DNA of 64,000 nucleotides from an uncultured Ruegeria sp. (GCF_947504215.1 NZ_CANNGO010000002.1:294888-358887); one strand, 5' to 3'. Positions 38,531-48,353 are shown, counted from the first letter of the stretch. The notes: a model not told the origin generated them from the sequence alone. Translations and numbers: made by a program.

Positions 38531-38577
38531 GCCAGAGGTTTTTTGCCTCCGGCGGGGATATTTTTGACCAGATGAAG
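38531..38577. repeat. Rhodobacteraceae-type intergenic motif, copy C
   Basis: GCCAGAGG and GCCTCCGGCGGGGATATTTT are followed by a core ending CCAGATGAAG. It fills most of the gap between pdxA and ksgA. Related cores occur at about 14745, 47338 and, more weakly, 7940. Part of it can fold as a short GC hairpin. Confidence 0.6.
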
Positions 38578-38579
38578 CA

Positions 38580-39545
38580 TCAAGGGGTCTGTGCCATCCG
38601 TTGGGCGAGTTTCAGAGCTTCGATCAGGCTGGTGGGGTTGGCGATGTTTTTTCCCGCGATATCCAGTGCAGTGCCGTGGTCAGGTGAGGTGCGTATGAAG
38701 GGCAGACCCAGCGTCACATTGACACCGCGGTCAAAATCCAGCGTTTTGATCGGGATCAGGGCCTGATCGTGATACATCGCAATCGCCGCGTCATAGCGGG
38801 TGCGGGCGGCGCTGTGGAACATGGTGTCCGCAGGCAGCGGGCCGGTAACCGTGTAGTGGTCGCTGGTCAGGTCCGACAGCAGCGGCGCGATCCAATCCAG
38901 CTCCTCGGTGCCCATTTTGCCTCCCTCGCCGGCATGGGGGTTCAAACCGGCGACGGCAAGTCGCGGGTGAGGGATGCCGAAATACTGCCGCAGGCCTTCA
39001 GCGGTGATCGCGATAGTTTCGCGCAACACCCCTGGGGTGAGTTCCTGAGGAACGCGTGACAACGGAATGTGGATGGTCGCAGGAACCACGCGCAGCTGAT
39101 CGCTGGCGAGCATCATCACCACGCGGTTACGCCCGGCCAGCGCGGCGAGAAACTCGGTATGGCCGGGATAGGCGAACCCGGCCCCGTCGATGAGCGCCTT
39201 TTTATGGATCGGGGCGGTGCACAGCGCCGAAGCTTTGCCGGATTGCACCAAAGCAACCCCCTGTTCGATGGCATCAATGACCGACGGTGCGTTTGCTGGA
39301 TCGGGATCGCCGGGTCTGTTCGCGGACGGGAACTCTAGTTGCAGCACTGGCAAGGCGGTTGAACTGACTCGTGACGCTTGCGACGGGTCTTCGATCACTT
39401 GCGTGGGCGTTTCATCCGGCAGGTGAGCGGCATCGCCGATATAGACAAACGGGCAGGCGTCACGCAGGTGATTCCACGCTTTGGCTGCGACTTCCGGGCC
39501 GATTCCAGCCGGATCACCGCAGCTAAGCGCGATAGGAGCCGTCAT
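38580..39545 (-). CDS. pdxA: 4-hydroxythreonine-4-phosphate dehydrogenase
   Basis: A 321-residue enzyme of pyridoxal 5'-phosphate synthesis, NAD-dependent. It begins LSCGDPAGIGPEVA and contains FAYPGHTEFLA, LNPHAGEGGKMG and AIAMYHDQALIPIK, which carry the metal-binding His residues. The start overlaps the surA stop (ATGA), so the genes are coupled. Family length is normal. Confidence 0.96.
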   Translation of the reverse strand: MTAPIALSCGDPAGIGPEVAAKAWNHLRDACPFVYIGDAAHLPDETPTQVIEDPSQASRVSSTALPVLQLEFPSANRPGDPDPANAPSVIDAIEQGVALVQSGKASALCTAPIHKKALIDGAGFAYPGHTEFLAALAGRNRVVMMLASDQLRVVPATIHIPLSRVPQELTPGVLRETIAITAEGLRQYFGIPHPRLAVAGLNPHAGEGGKMGTEELDWIAPLLSDLTSDHYTVTGPLPADTMFHSAARTRYDAAIAMYHDQALIPIKTLDFDRGVNVTLGLPFIRTSPDHGTALDIAGKNIANPTSLIEALKLAQRMAQTP

Positions 39546-40795
39546 TGCTCGGTAATGGTTGCGTCGGCCCGTAGCTGTTCCAGCAGGCTGTCGGCAAAGG
39601 CTTGCAGGCGCTGCTGGGTCAGGGCATTGGCCACATCTTCGCGTGACGTGTCTTCACCCAGGTCGCGAGTTCGGTTGCACAGCATCAGGAACATCAGCGT
39701 TTGGCCATTGTTGCGGGTTAGCGTTGTCGACACTTCGTTTCGGTCAAGTTTGGCCAGTTCGACGGCCACATCGCGGGGAATCTCGGACGGGGCTGCGTCG
39801 ATGCGATCCAGAACCTCGCGCGGCTGATCCTTCGCGATGCCATAGAGGTCATCGCAAGTGTCGATCTCTTCTTTCAAACGCGCAGCAGTTGCCAGCGTGT
39901 CGGCGCTGCGGCCGCCGGGCAGGTAGTAAATGGCGTAGTCGATCTTGGAGTATCTGGGTGCGCCTGTTGCAACTTCGCGTAGACCACGTAGCTGAAACAG
40001 AGCGACGGCATTTGGCAGAGAGATCGGATCAGTGACCTCGCCATTCTGCAGGCCCAGAATCACCGGTTGCAGAGCAGGTGGCAGGTTGGAGATATTGAGC
40101 CAATCCAGGCGTCCGCCATTGTCGCGGGTGGACGCTGCGGAATATTGCGCGGCTGCGGCAGAAAACGCATCAAACCCCTGTAATTGGGCAATTTCTTCTG
40201 CCAAAAGCTCGGTCTGGGCCAAAGTCTGGGGGTTTACGGGAATAATGATCTCGGACAACAAAACTTGCAGCCCGCCACCACCTGCCTGTCCCAAAGCGCG
40301 GTTGATTTCGTCTTGCGTCGGGCGGGCCTGAGACAGGTAGCGAGAACTGATGTAGTCGCGCCAGGACAATTGATCTGCCACGAAGTCCCGAACGGTTTCA
40401 GGTGCAACGCCGGCCTCGCCGAGCAGTTGCAGGAATTGTTCTGTCGTCAATTGTCCGCGCGCTGCAAATTCATCGATTCCCAATTGCACATCTTCGGGGG
40501 CAACCTGAATTCCAGCCTCGTTCATCGCTTGTTTACGCAACCTGTCATCGATCAAAGCCTGTCGGACTTCCTCATCCGAGCCGCCGGGAATGCCCAGCAC
40601 AGTCAGAAACTGAAGCCTTTGGTCCAATTCGTACCACGTGACGATGTCCTGATTGACGCGTATCGCAGGTGAGAACAAACCTTGGGCACTGACATGCGGC
40701 GCAACGAAGCTAAGCGACGCGGCGATCAAAGCCGGAGCAACCGGTTTAAGCCAACCGGAACGAAGAAACCTGAAGAAACCTGATATCAACTGCAT
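39542..40795 (-). CDS. surA: Periplasmic chaperone and peptidyl-prolyl isomerase SurA
   Basis: A 417-residue protein with a signal peptide ending near VSAQG at about residue 38. A SurA N-terminal helical domain is followed by one recognisable parvulin-type domain (ARP..LSEIIIPVN to LQLRG region) and a helical C-terminus. It chaperones outer membrane proteins such as LptD. Its start overlaps the lptD stop by about ten bases. Confidence 0.9.
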   Translation of the reverse strand: MQLISGFFRFLRSGWLKPVAPALIAASLSFVAPHVSAQGLFSPAIRVNQDIVTWYELDQRLQFLTVLGIPGGSDEEVRQALIDDRLRKQAMNEAGIQVAPEDVQLGIDEFAARGQLTTEQFLQLLGEAGVAPETVRDFVADQLSWRDYISSRYLSQARPTQDEINRALGQAGGGGLQVLLSEIIIPVNPQTLAQTELLAEEIAQLQGFDAFSAAAAQYSAASTRDNGGRLDWLNISNLPPALQPVILGLQNGEVTDPISLPNAVALFQLRGLREVATGAPRYSKIDYAIYYLPGGRSADTLATAARLKEEIDTCDDLYGIAKDQPREVLDRIDAAPSEIPRDVAVELAKLDRNEVSTTLTRNNGQTLMFLMLCNRTRDLGEDTSREDVANALTQQRLQAFADSLLEQLRADATITEQ

Positions 40796-42942
40796 TTTCT
40801 CTTGTATGTTTTGCCACCACCTTCGAGGGCGTAACCTGTCAGCGACAGGGTAAAGCCGAATTCGGTCGAAGGCTCAATAGTTGATGTTGAAGTAAAGCGT
40901 CGCGTTACGGACATGTTAACCTGAACACATTCGTTCTGGTAGGTCACACCGAGCCCAAGGCGGATGGGTTCGGATTCGGCGAAATCATAGCGAGCTTCGG
41001 CTTCTGTTAGCCAGTTTTGATCGATTGGGTACCGCCCAAGCAGCCAAATCTCAGAGATCTCATCGGTAGCATTTTCAGCGGGGTCTGTTTCCTGCCAGAT
41101 GTAACTGCCTGACACGCCGGCACCATCTTTCTCCCAAGCGCCGCGAACCTCGGCTTTGACAAAACTCAGATCGCTATCCAACAAGCCGCGCCCGGCAAGT
41201 GACCAGCCATTGGCGGTGCGGATCTGGCCCGCCAACAACAGGTCTGACGATGTGCCCTGTAGTCCGGACGTCAGATTGAAATTCGGATCGGCATCCGCCC
41301 GGAACACCTGACCAACCGTAGCCAGCGCCTGCCAGCCATTTGCAGCATACCGGGCCCAATTGAGGCCCACGACCGCTGTCGCACCATCTTCTCGTTGGTC
41401 TTCTGCGGGGAACCGTGACAGCGATAGTAGGTTGCCCTGATCGAAGTCTTGAAAGGTGCTTTCGTCATTGGGGACGTCGGTGTCAGAAACATCTGTCCAG
41501 CCAAATTGCGCAATCGGTTCAAGGAATTGGGTCGCGCCGGATTTCTCACGCCGGGTCATCGGATAGCGCAGGGTGAGGGCCGCGCGCGGGGTCGAACGGG
41601 TGACTTCCGTGGGAAAGTTGCTGTCGTGGCGAATGTTGAACGTGTCAATCGACGCCCCAAGCTGGGCATCTGCCCGCAGGCCCGAGGCAAAGGTCCAGCT
41701 GCGCAACCACTCTGCATCAAACGTTGCCCGGGCTATGTCCCGCCCGACGACATCTTCGTCGCTGGTACGTTCATGGGCGTGACCGATAAAGCTGAGCCGG
41801 ACTTCGCCCCCAAGTGTGCTTGGAAAAAAGCGTTTCTGGTAGTTCAGATCAAACACGCGCGACGGAATCTCGTCCTGATTTTCGCTGTCGCGCAGGGTTT
41901 TGTAGTGAATGAGACTGGTTCTGAACGCTGTGTCGCGCTTGATCCGTTCTAACGCAATTTCGCTGCGCAGGCGATCCAGATCCGGCAGGCCGTAATCGGC
42001 AAGATATGCATCGTCCGACGCGGTCTGAAGATTGAAGGTAAAACGGTAGTCGTTCTTCAGGGTGAACCAGCCGTTGGCAAACAGATAGCCGCGGTCCTGA
42101 TCCTGCTGCACATCATCTCGTGTATAGGCGCCTTCGATCTGGATGCGGCCGTTCACAAACGCCTGACGGTATCTATAGCCCAGTGTTGTGGTTTTGGGCG
42201 AGAGGTAGGGCGTCAGCGTCAGGTCTTTGTGATCTCCCAGCTTGAAGAAATACGGGACCTGCACGCCTGTGCCCAATTGCGAGGTTGTCCGGATCGACGG
42301 GACCAGAAAGCCTGTCGCGCGGTCTAGTGTCGGATCAGGCAGGCGCAGGTAAGGGAAATAGAATACCGGATAGTCCAGCACCCTAAGCTGCGCGCCTTCG
42401 AAATAGAGTTGTCGTTCCAGCTGATCATGCGTGACCTTGCGGGCCCGAATTTGCCACAGCGGCGGCTTCCCATTGTCGCAGACATGACATGAGGTGGCCG
42501 AGACCTTACTGAATTGCGTATAGCGGCCCGATGCCCTTTTGGCTTGCACCGACGCAATTTGAACTTGCTGGTCAAACACCATCCGCGCGCCGTTCAGCAA
42601 GCCGTTTTGAATGCCGCTGTCCAGCTGTGCGGAATCGGCAAGAACCGTAGACCGACCACCCTGGTCGATGCGAATGGGGCCTTCTAGTGTCAGCTCGCCG
42701 GTTTCCCGGTTGTAGACAACGCGCCGCGCAGACAATTTGATGTCGCCCTGGAACGCCTCGACATTGCCCTCGGCCACAAGGTCGCGATCTGAGGTGATAA
42801 ACACCTTGTCGGCGACCAGAAGAGCCGGTTCCTGCTGTTCCTGCGATCCTTGCGCCTGCAGCGTTGTCGTTTGCGCAACAAGACCAGCGGCGACCGACAA
42901 GGCAATTGCGCTTGTCAGCAGCAGAGCAACAATGTGCCGCAT
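40786..42942 (-). CDS. lptD: LPS-assembly protein LptD
   Basis: A 718-residue outer membrane protein with a signal peptide, an N-terminal OstA/LptA-like domain (about 40-170) and a C-terminal beta-barrel that inserts LPS into the outer leaflet. Cysteines at the CHVC site near residue 150 and near the C-terminus (NECV, KCS) match the pattern of the disulfides that control LptD maturation. It follows lptG with a one-base overlap and precedes surA, a typical arrangement. Confidence 0.95.
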   Translation of the reverse strand: MRHIVALLLTSAIALSVAAGLVAQTTTLQAQGSQEQQEPALLVADKVFITSDRDLVAEGNVEAFQGDIKLSARRVVYNRETGELTLEGPIRIDQGGRSTVLADSAQLDSGIQNGLLNGARMVFDQQVQIASVQAKRASGRYTQFSKVSATSCHVCDNGKPPLWQIRARKVTHDQLERQLYFEGAQLRVLDYPVFYFPYLRLPDPTLDRATGFLVPSIRTTSQLGTGVQVPYFFKLGDHKDLTLTPYLSPKTTTLGYRYRQAFVNGRIQIEGAYTRDDVQQDQDRGYLFANGWFTLKNDYRFTFNLQTASDDAYLADYGLPDLDRLRSEIALERIKRDTAFRTSLIHYKTLRDSENQDEIPSRVFDLNYQKRFFPSTLGGEVRLSFIGHAHERTSDEDVVGRDIARATFDAEWLRSWTFASGLRADAQLGASIDTFNIRHDSNFPTEVTRSTPRAALTLRYPMTRREKSGATQFLEPIAQFGWTDVSDTDVPNDESTFQDFDQGNLLSLSRFPAEDQREDGATAVVGLNWARYAANGWQALATVGQVFRADADPNFNLTSGLQGTSSDLLLAGQIRTANGWSLAGRGLLDSDLSFVKAEVRGAWEKDGAGVSGSYIWQETDPAENATDEISEIWLLGRYPIDQNWLTEAEARYDFAESEPIRLGLGVTYQNECVQVNMSVTRRFTSTSTIEPSTEFGFTLSLTGYALEGGGKTYKRKCS

Positions 42943-44042
42943 CAGCCATCCTCCGCATGTAAGAGCAAGCCGAGAGCCAGTAAGATTGCGGCAAAGGGCG
43001 GCGCCCAGGCAGCGACATAGATGGGCAATTGTCCGTTTTCCCCGAGAATTTGCGCAAAATTGCGGATGAAATAGATACCAAAGCCCAACAGAACGGCCGT
43101 CAGCACGGCAATTCCCGTACCACCGAAACGGACATGGCGCATGGTGAAGGCTGCTCCGATCAAGACCATTGCGACCAGGAAGAAGGGGCGGGCCAGTTGG
43201 GCCTGCAGCCAGACTTCGTATTGCTTGGTCGAAAACCCGGCCTCGCGCAGATCCGATATCAGCTGTGGGAGGTCATAGACCGAGACCGAGTCTTGTTGCC
43301 CAAGAGTATCCAGAATGCGTTCGCGCGTCAGTGATGTTGGCAGCTCCAACCGGTCATGCGCCACCGAGTTGAATTCCGGGTTCTGCCCATCCTGCAGCCT
43401 CCAAATTTTCGCTTGCGACAACACCCATTTTCCATCCTGAAGCTCGGCTCGGTCGGCGATGATTTGTTGAGTTGGTTTGCCATCGGGGGCAAAAGTAATG
43501 ATGGTTACGTCATTCAGACCCAGCGTATCTCCGTTCGAGGTGCCACGGGCGTGAATCACAGCCTGACCGTTTTCAGCACTTTGCCGCAGCCAAAGACCCT
43601 CGCTGCTGATCGACAGCGCAGAACTGCCATTGTTGCGATAGGAATCGGACAGGCGCTGAAACTCTTCAGAAGTGGCCGCTGCGATCGGGTTCAGCAATGC
43701 CACGGCAAGCGCACCGATAGTCAGCGCCAGCAGGACAGGGGCCACCAGCGCACGGATGCCGGACCGGCCCGTGGCGCGGGTCACCACCAGTTCGGATGTA
43801 CGCGCCAGCCCAACAAACAGTGCAATTGTGGACAAAATGACCAGCAAGGGCAGCATTTCGCTGATTGCGGCCGGTGTGTTCAGCAGGGTCAAGTGCAGCA
43901 AACGTCCAAAGGACAAATCAACATCGTTAAAGCGGCGCACCTGTTCGATCAGATCGATCAGAATCATCAGGGTCAGGAAAATGGCTCCTATGACCAGAAA
44001 ACTCTGCAAAAATCGACGGGCGAAGTAACGATCGAGGATCAC
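42942..44042 (-). CDS. lptG: LPS export permease LptG
   Basis: About 366 residues from a GTG start. Three N-terminal and three C-terminal membrane helices flank a beta-jellyroll domain (about 130-260), the LptF/LptG fold. The start VILDRYFARRFLQSF is family-like, and GAGG lies eight bases before that GTG; an ATG at 44099 would add 19 non-family residues. In many relatives lptF lies just upstream of lptG, but here the next gene is the divergent pepA, so lptF seems absent from this place. Confidence 0.88.
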   Translation of the reverse strand: MILDRYFARRFLQSFLVIGAIFLTLMILIDLIEQVRRFNDVDLSFGRLLHLTLLNTPAAISEMLPLLVILSTIALFVGLARTSELVVTRATGRSGIRALVAPVLLALTIGALAVALLNPIAAATSEEFQRLSDSYRNNGSSALSISSEGLWLRQSAENGQAVIHARGTSNGDTLGLNDVTIITFAPDGKPTQQIIADRAELQDGKWVLSQAKIWRLQDGQNPEFNSVAHDRLELPTSLTRERILDTLGQQDSVSVYDLPQLISDLREAGFSTKQYEVWLQAQLARPFFLVAMVLIGAAFTMRHVRFGGTGIAVLTAVLLGFGIYFIRNFAQILGENGQLPIYVAAWAPPFAAILLALGLLLHAEDG

Positions 44043-44271
44043 GAGCGTGCCCTCGTTAAGCTTGTGAAGTGGGGGTTCAGGCCGGAATCGACCACGCATT
44101 TAACAATGCGCGACGGCCTATGCCTGCCGTTTGGTTCCACTTCATTCTCCCCCGAGCCCGCCGGTTATTTTTTCGGGACCTTAATGCAATTGCGAGACGG
44201 GGAAAACTGCTATCTGGTCAAGTTGGGCAGCGCAGGCTAGGTCTTGGGGAACAGATTTTGAGGAGTTTGCA

Positions 44272-45750
44272 ATGAGCAGTCTTGTACCGATCCATTTTCA
44301 GGCCTTCGACGTAGACGCAATGGCGCAGGCCGAAGGGCGCGTCGTTATCATTATTCCGTCGGACGGTAAAATGAGCCCGGCTGCGCGCCGCGCGAACCGG
44401 TTGACCAAAGGCGCTGTTGCACGGCTGGTGGAAAGTGAGAAATTTGGGAAGTCCAAATCAGGCGACGTGATCTCTCTGGCTTGGCCCGCGGGTATGGCGG
44501 CTGAGGCATTGGACGTTCTGGTTCTGCCGCGCCGCCCCGAACATGACGAAGCGCGTAAAGCCGGTGCCGCCGTGGCCAAACTGGCGGGCAGCAAAGATAT
44601 ATTGGTGATGGCGGGAAATCAGGTGCATGTCGAACATCTTGCGATGGGGATTGCCCTGCGCAGCTACGACTTTGACGCGCATAAAACCAAGGAAAGCGAC
44701 GGTGCTGGGGCGGTGACCATCGGCCACTCGAAACACGAAGAAGCCAAGGCAGCGTTCGCACCTCTATACGCAATCGCGGATGGTGTACGGATGACGCGGG
44801 ATCTGACCAACGAGCCTGCGAATGTTCTGACCACCACCGAGTTTGCAGATCGCCTGGCCGAGATGAAAGATCTTGGCCTTGAGGTCGAAGTTCTGGAAGA
44901 AGATAAATTGGCAGAGCTTGGTATGCGCACGTTGTTATGCGTCGGGCAGGGCTCGGATAGCCCGTCAAAAGTCGTTGTCATGCACTGGAAAGGCGGAGAC
45001 AAGGGCGACGCCCCGCTGGCGCTGGTCGGCAAGGGTGTCGTGTTCGATACCGGTGGCATCTCGCTGAAGCCTGCCGGCGGCATGGAAGACATGACCATGG
45101 ATATGGGCGGTGCGGGTGTTGTGGCCGGCGCTATGCGGGCCCTGGCCAAGCGCAAGGCCAAAGCCAATGTGGTCGGGCTGGTCGGGCTGGTAGAAAACAT
45201 GCCCTCAGGTAACGCAACACGTCCCGGTGATGTGGTGACGTCAATGAAGGGTGATACGGTCGAGGTTATTAATACCGACGCCGAAGGCCGTTTGGTTCTG
45301 TGTGATGTCATGTGGTACGCGCAGGAGCGGTTCGAACCGGTTGGCATGATCGATCTGGCAACACTGACCGGCGCGGTGATCATCGGTCTGGGGCACGAGA
45401 ATGCCGGTGTGTTTTCGAACAATGATACGTTCTGTGATGCGTTCCTGAAATCCGCCAAGGCAGAAGATGAAGGCGCGTGGCGGATGCCGCTGGGCGCCGG
45501 GTATGACAAGCTGTTAAAGTCGCGCATTGCCGACATGAAGAATGTGGGTGGCCGACCGGCGGGATCGATCACGGCTGCGCAGTTCCTCCAACGCTTTGTC
45601 AAAGAAGAAACGCCTTGGATTCATCTGGACATTGCGGGTGTCGCCTCGGTCACCACAGAGACGTCTTACGCGCCGAAAGGGGCGACTGGCTGGGGCGTGC
45701 GCGCGCTAAGCCGCTTCGTGCAGGACAATTTCGAGACCGCTGAAGAATAA
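44272..45750 (+). CDS. pepA: Leucyl aminopeptidase (M17)
   Basis: A 492-residue M17 aminopeptidase. VGKGVVFDTGGISLKP, with the metal Lys/Asp, and NTDAEGRL, with the catalytic Arg region, are diagnostic. It releases N-terminal amino acids and, in E. coli, also binds DNA. The N-terminal domain is the usual variable macro-like part. GAGGAG lies ahead of the start. It is divergent from lptG and is followed closely by holC. Confidence 0.95.
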   Translation: MSSLVPIHFQAFDVDAMAQAEGRVVIIIPSDGKMSPAARRANRLTKGAVARLVESEKFGKSKSGDVISLAWPAGMAAEALDVLVLPRRPEHDEARKAGAAVAKLAGSKDILVMAGNQVHVEHLAMGIALRSYDFDAHKTKESDGAGAVTIGHSKHEEAKAAFAPLYAIADGVRMTRDLTNEPANVLTTTEFADRLAEMKDLGLEVEVLEEDKLAELGMRTLLCVGQGSDSPSKVVVMHWKGGDKGDAPLALVGKGVVFDTGGISLKPAGGMEDMTMDMGGAGVVAGAMRALAKRKAKANVVGLVGLVENMPSGNATRPGDVVTSMKGDTVEVINTDAEGRLVLCDVMWYAQERFEPVGMIDLATLTGAVIIGLGHENAGVFSNNDTFCDAFLKSAKAEDEGAWRMPLGAGYDKLLKSRIADMKNVGGRPAGSITAAQFLQRFVKEETPWIHLDIAGVASVTTETSYAPKGATGWGVRALSRFVQDNFETAEE

Positions 45751-45754
45751 TCTG

Positions 45755-46213
45755 ATGGGGGCCGTCTATTTCTATCACCTGACCCGCCAGCCGTTAGAGC
45801 GGACCTTGCCAGCCCTGTTGGACAAGGCGCAGCAGGCCGGGTGGCGGATTGCCGTGCGGGGCACCGACCCTGCACGGTTGGATTGGCTGGATGAAAAACT
45901 GTGGCTGGGACCCGAAGAGGGATTTCTGCCGCATGGCCGTGCCGGTGGGCCACATGACCAGGCACAACCCATATTGCTGACGACTGAGGCAAAAGCCGCC
46001 AATGATCCGGCCTGTGTCATGGCGGTCGACGGCGCAGTTGTTGATCCCAGCGAGGTCGGGGCGCTTGAGCGGGTTTGTATCCTGTTCGACGGCAATGATG
46101 ACCAGGCTGTTCAGCAGGCGCGGGGTCAGTGGAAAGATCTGACCGATGCGGGATGTTCTGCGCAATACTGGTCCGAGGAGTCGGGGCGGTGGGAAAAGAA
46201 GGCCGAGGCATAG
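45755..46213 (+). CDS. holC: DNA polymerase III subunit chi
   Basis: A 152-residue protein matching HolC. The start GAVYFYHLTRQPLERTLPAL and the WLGPEEGFLPHG and GNDDQAVQQAR blocks are typical. The chi subunit links the clamp loader to SSB. It begins 4 bases after pepA, a common proteobacterial pairing. Confidence 0.9.
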   Translation: MGAVYFYHLTRQPLERTLPALLDKAQQAGWRIAVRGTDPARLDWLDEKLWLGPEEGFLPHGRAGGPHDQAQPILLTTEAKAANDPACVMAVDGAVVDPSEVGALERVCILFDGNDDQAVQQARGQWKDLTDAGCSAQYWSEESGRWEKKAEA

Positions 46214-46250
46214 CGCTTTGTCTTCGAACGTATTTTCAGGAGAGTGACGG

Positions 46251-47297
46251 ATGGAAATGAAGCCTTTGGGCCGCACTGGGATCATGGTGTCGGATCTGTG
46301 CCTTGGAACCATGACGTTTGGCACCCAAACGTCCCAGGCAGACGCGCATCAACAGATGGACATGGCGCTTGAGGCCGGGATCAACTTTGTCGATGCGGCC
46401 GAGATGTATCCGGTGAACCCGATCTCGAAAGAAACCGTTGGGCGCACCGAAGAAATCCTTGGCAATTGGAACGCCGCCAATTCGGCGCGCCGGGACAGCT
46501 ATGTTCTGGCCACCAAACACTCGGGGGCGGGGTTCTCGCATGCCCGGGACGGGGCGCCGATCTCGGGTCAGACGATCCCCGAGGCGATTGAAGGGTCTCT
46601 GCGGCGACTGCAGACAGATTGCATCGATTTGTATCAGTTTCACTGGCCCAATCGCGGCAGCTATATGTTTCGACAGAACTGGAGCTATGCGCCAACCGGC
46701 CACAATACCGACGAAGTTGTCGACAACATGCAGGAGTGTCTTGAGGCGTTGCAGGCAGAGGTAGACAGGGGGACTATTCGCGCCTTTGGTCTTTCGAACG
46801 AAAGCGCCTGGGGCACGGCGCGATGGCTGCGACTGGCAGAGGAAACCGGCGGGCCGCGTGTGGCGTCGGTTCAGAATGAATACTCGCTTCTATGCCGTCT
46901 CTATGACACGGATATGGCTGAACTCAGCATGCACGAGGATGTGGGATTGTTGGCGTTTTCCCCGCTCGCCGCCGGGTTTCTGACGGGCAAGTATCAGGAC
47001 GGAGCGGTGCCCGAAGGCTCTCGAATGTCGCTGGTTCCCGAGATGGGCGGGCGCAAATACGAACGCGTCTTCGGTGCGGTCGCAGCTTATCTTGAGATTG
47101 CCGCGCGACATGGTCTGGACCCGACGCATATGGCGCTGGCCTGGTGCCGGTCACGCCCCTTCATGATGTCCGCGATTTTTGGGGCCACGACGGTGAGCCA
47201 GTTGGAGCACATTCTGGCAGGGGCTGATCTGGAGTTGTCAAAAGACGTCCTGGCCGAGATCAGTGCCGCCCATAAGGCGCATCCGATGCCCTACTAA
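46251..47297 (+). CDS. Aldo/keto reductase (Tas-like)
   Basis: A 348-residue NADPH-dependent aldo/keto reductase of the Tas/YghZ type. It keeps Asp and Tyr in FVDAAEMYP, Lys in LATKHSG and His in YQFHWPNRG, the usual tetrad. The substrate is unknown. AGGAGAG precedes the ATG. It follows holC by about 37 bases and ends near an intergenic repeat. Confidence 0.92.
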   Translation: MEMKPLGRTGIMVSDLCLGTMTFGTQTSQADAHQQMDMALEAGINFVDAAEMYPVNPISKETVGRTEEILGNWNAANSARRDSYVLATKHSGAGFSHARDGAPISGQTIPEAIEGSLRRLQTDCIDLYQFHWPNRGSYMFRQNWSYAPTGHNTDEVVDNMQECLEALQAEVDRGTIRAFGLSNESAWGTARWLRLAEETGGPRVASVQNEYSLLCRLYDTDMAELSMHEDVGLLAFSPLAAGFLTGKYQDGAVPEGSRMSLVPEMGGRKYERVFGAVAAYLEIAARHGLDPTHMALAWCRSRPFMMSAIFGATTVSQLEHILAGADLELSKDVLAEISAAHKAHPMPY

Positions 47298-47299
47298 GG

Positions 47300-47359
47300 C
47301 AGGGCTCTGCTCCGTCACCTACGGTGATGCCCCCGGGATATTGCTTGGCCAGATGAAGG
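47300..47359. repeat. Rhodobacteraceae-type intergenic motif, copy D
   Basis: A short hairpin (TCACC-TAC-GGTGA at 47315) is followed by CCCCGGGATATTGCTTGGCC and AGATGAAGG. It lies between the aldo/keto reductase stop and the convergent stop of the regulator gene, as copy B does between anmK and the desaturase. Confidence 0.6.
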
Positions 47360-47366
47360 GGCCCAG

Positions 47367-48353
47367 TCAGTGATGGGTGGGTTGCGTGTGTTTTTGCCGC
47401 AAGTCCCGGGCCGACTGACCGTGCGCTGTGCGAAATGCGCGGGCAAAGCTGGATTGCGATACAAAGCCGGTGGCCATGGCGACATCCATCAGAGGCATAT
47501 TCGTATCGGTGACCAGACGACGCGCTTCGGCCAGACGAAGTTGCAGATAGTGATCCTGTGGGGTCGTGTTCAGGCGCAGGCGGAATTGCTGTTGCAAGGT
47601 GCGGGGGCTGGTGCCCAGGTTTGAGGCGATATCGGACAGCGCCAGCGGATCGTCCAGCGAGGATTCCATCAGCGTGTTCGCGCGGGCGGTCAGCGCTGTA
47701 TGGCGATGGGGCAGACCCGTGCGGCTTTGCGGTTTCGACGGTTCGGGCGCGCCTTCGTAGAGGAACAACCCCGAGACGCGGGCCGCGAAACCTGCGCCGT
47801 GCCGGGCCGCGATAACATGCAACATCATCTCGACGGCGGGAATGGCGCCGCCAGAGGTCAGGCGCCCTTCGGAGACGGTGAACCGGTCGGGGCGCATGTC
47901 GACTTCGGGGAAACGGGCGGCGAAATTGTCCAGATCTTCCCAATGGGTTGTGGCGGGGTGCCCGTCCAGCAGACCGGCTTCGGCCAGAAGCCAGGGGCCG
48001 CCGTCTATCCCTGCCATGGTGGCTCCGGTGGCCGCGATGCGCCGCAAGCCGGCCAGCAGGCTTGGCGTGGCGTGGCGCGCCAGTTGGAATCCCGCGACCA
48101 CAATCATCAGATCACAGCTTTGCAACCGCGCCAGCGGAGTGCCCGGAACGCTGAGCGCGCTGGTCAACATCGCTGGTTCCGCCGTAGCGGTCACATAATC
48201 CCAATCGAAGGCGGGTCGGTCCGCCAGTCGGTTGGCGGCTCGCATCGGATCGACCGCAGATGCGAAGCTGAGCGTGTTGCATTCATCCAGAACCAGCACC
48301 GCCGTTTTCAGGGCGCGATGTTCGGGCTGAAGTATGTTTTTTGCGGATTTCAT
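47367..48353 (-). CDS. GlxA/CdhR family AraC-type regulator
   Basis: A 328-residue regulator with an N-terminal DJ-1/PfpI-like domain and a C-terminal AraC double helix-turn-helix (about 230-320; ALSDIASNLGTSPRTLQQQF). The nucleophile Cys of the DJ-1 fold is replaced by Gly (GIDGGPW). Divergence from the carnitine genes and the domain layout match CdhR, the activator of carnitine catabolism in Pseudomonas. The ATG at 48353 is preferred over the TTG at 48377. Confidence 0.85.
   Translation of the reverse strand: MKSAKNILQPEHRALKTAVLVLDECNTLSFASAVDPMRAANRLADRPAFDWDYVTATAEPAMLTSALSVPGTPLARLQSCDLMIVVAGFQLARHATPSLLAGLRRIAATGATMAGIDGGPWLLAEAGLLDGHPATTHWEDLDNFAARFPEVDMRPDRFTVSEGRLTSGGAIPAVEMMLHVIAARHGAGFAARVSGLFLYEGAPEPSKPQSRTGLPHRHTALTARANTLMESSLDDPLALSDIASNLGTSPRTLQQQFRLRLNTTPQDHYLQLRLAEARRLVTDTNMPLMDVAMATGFVSQSSFARAFRTAHGQSARDLRQKHTQPTHH

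Noticed and set aside
43356..44240. A 294-codon open frame antisense to lptG
   Set aside because: It lies inside a well-supported gene, has no ribosome site and looks like noise in codon terms.
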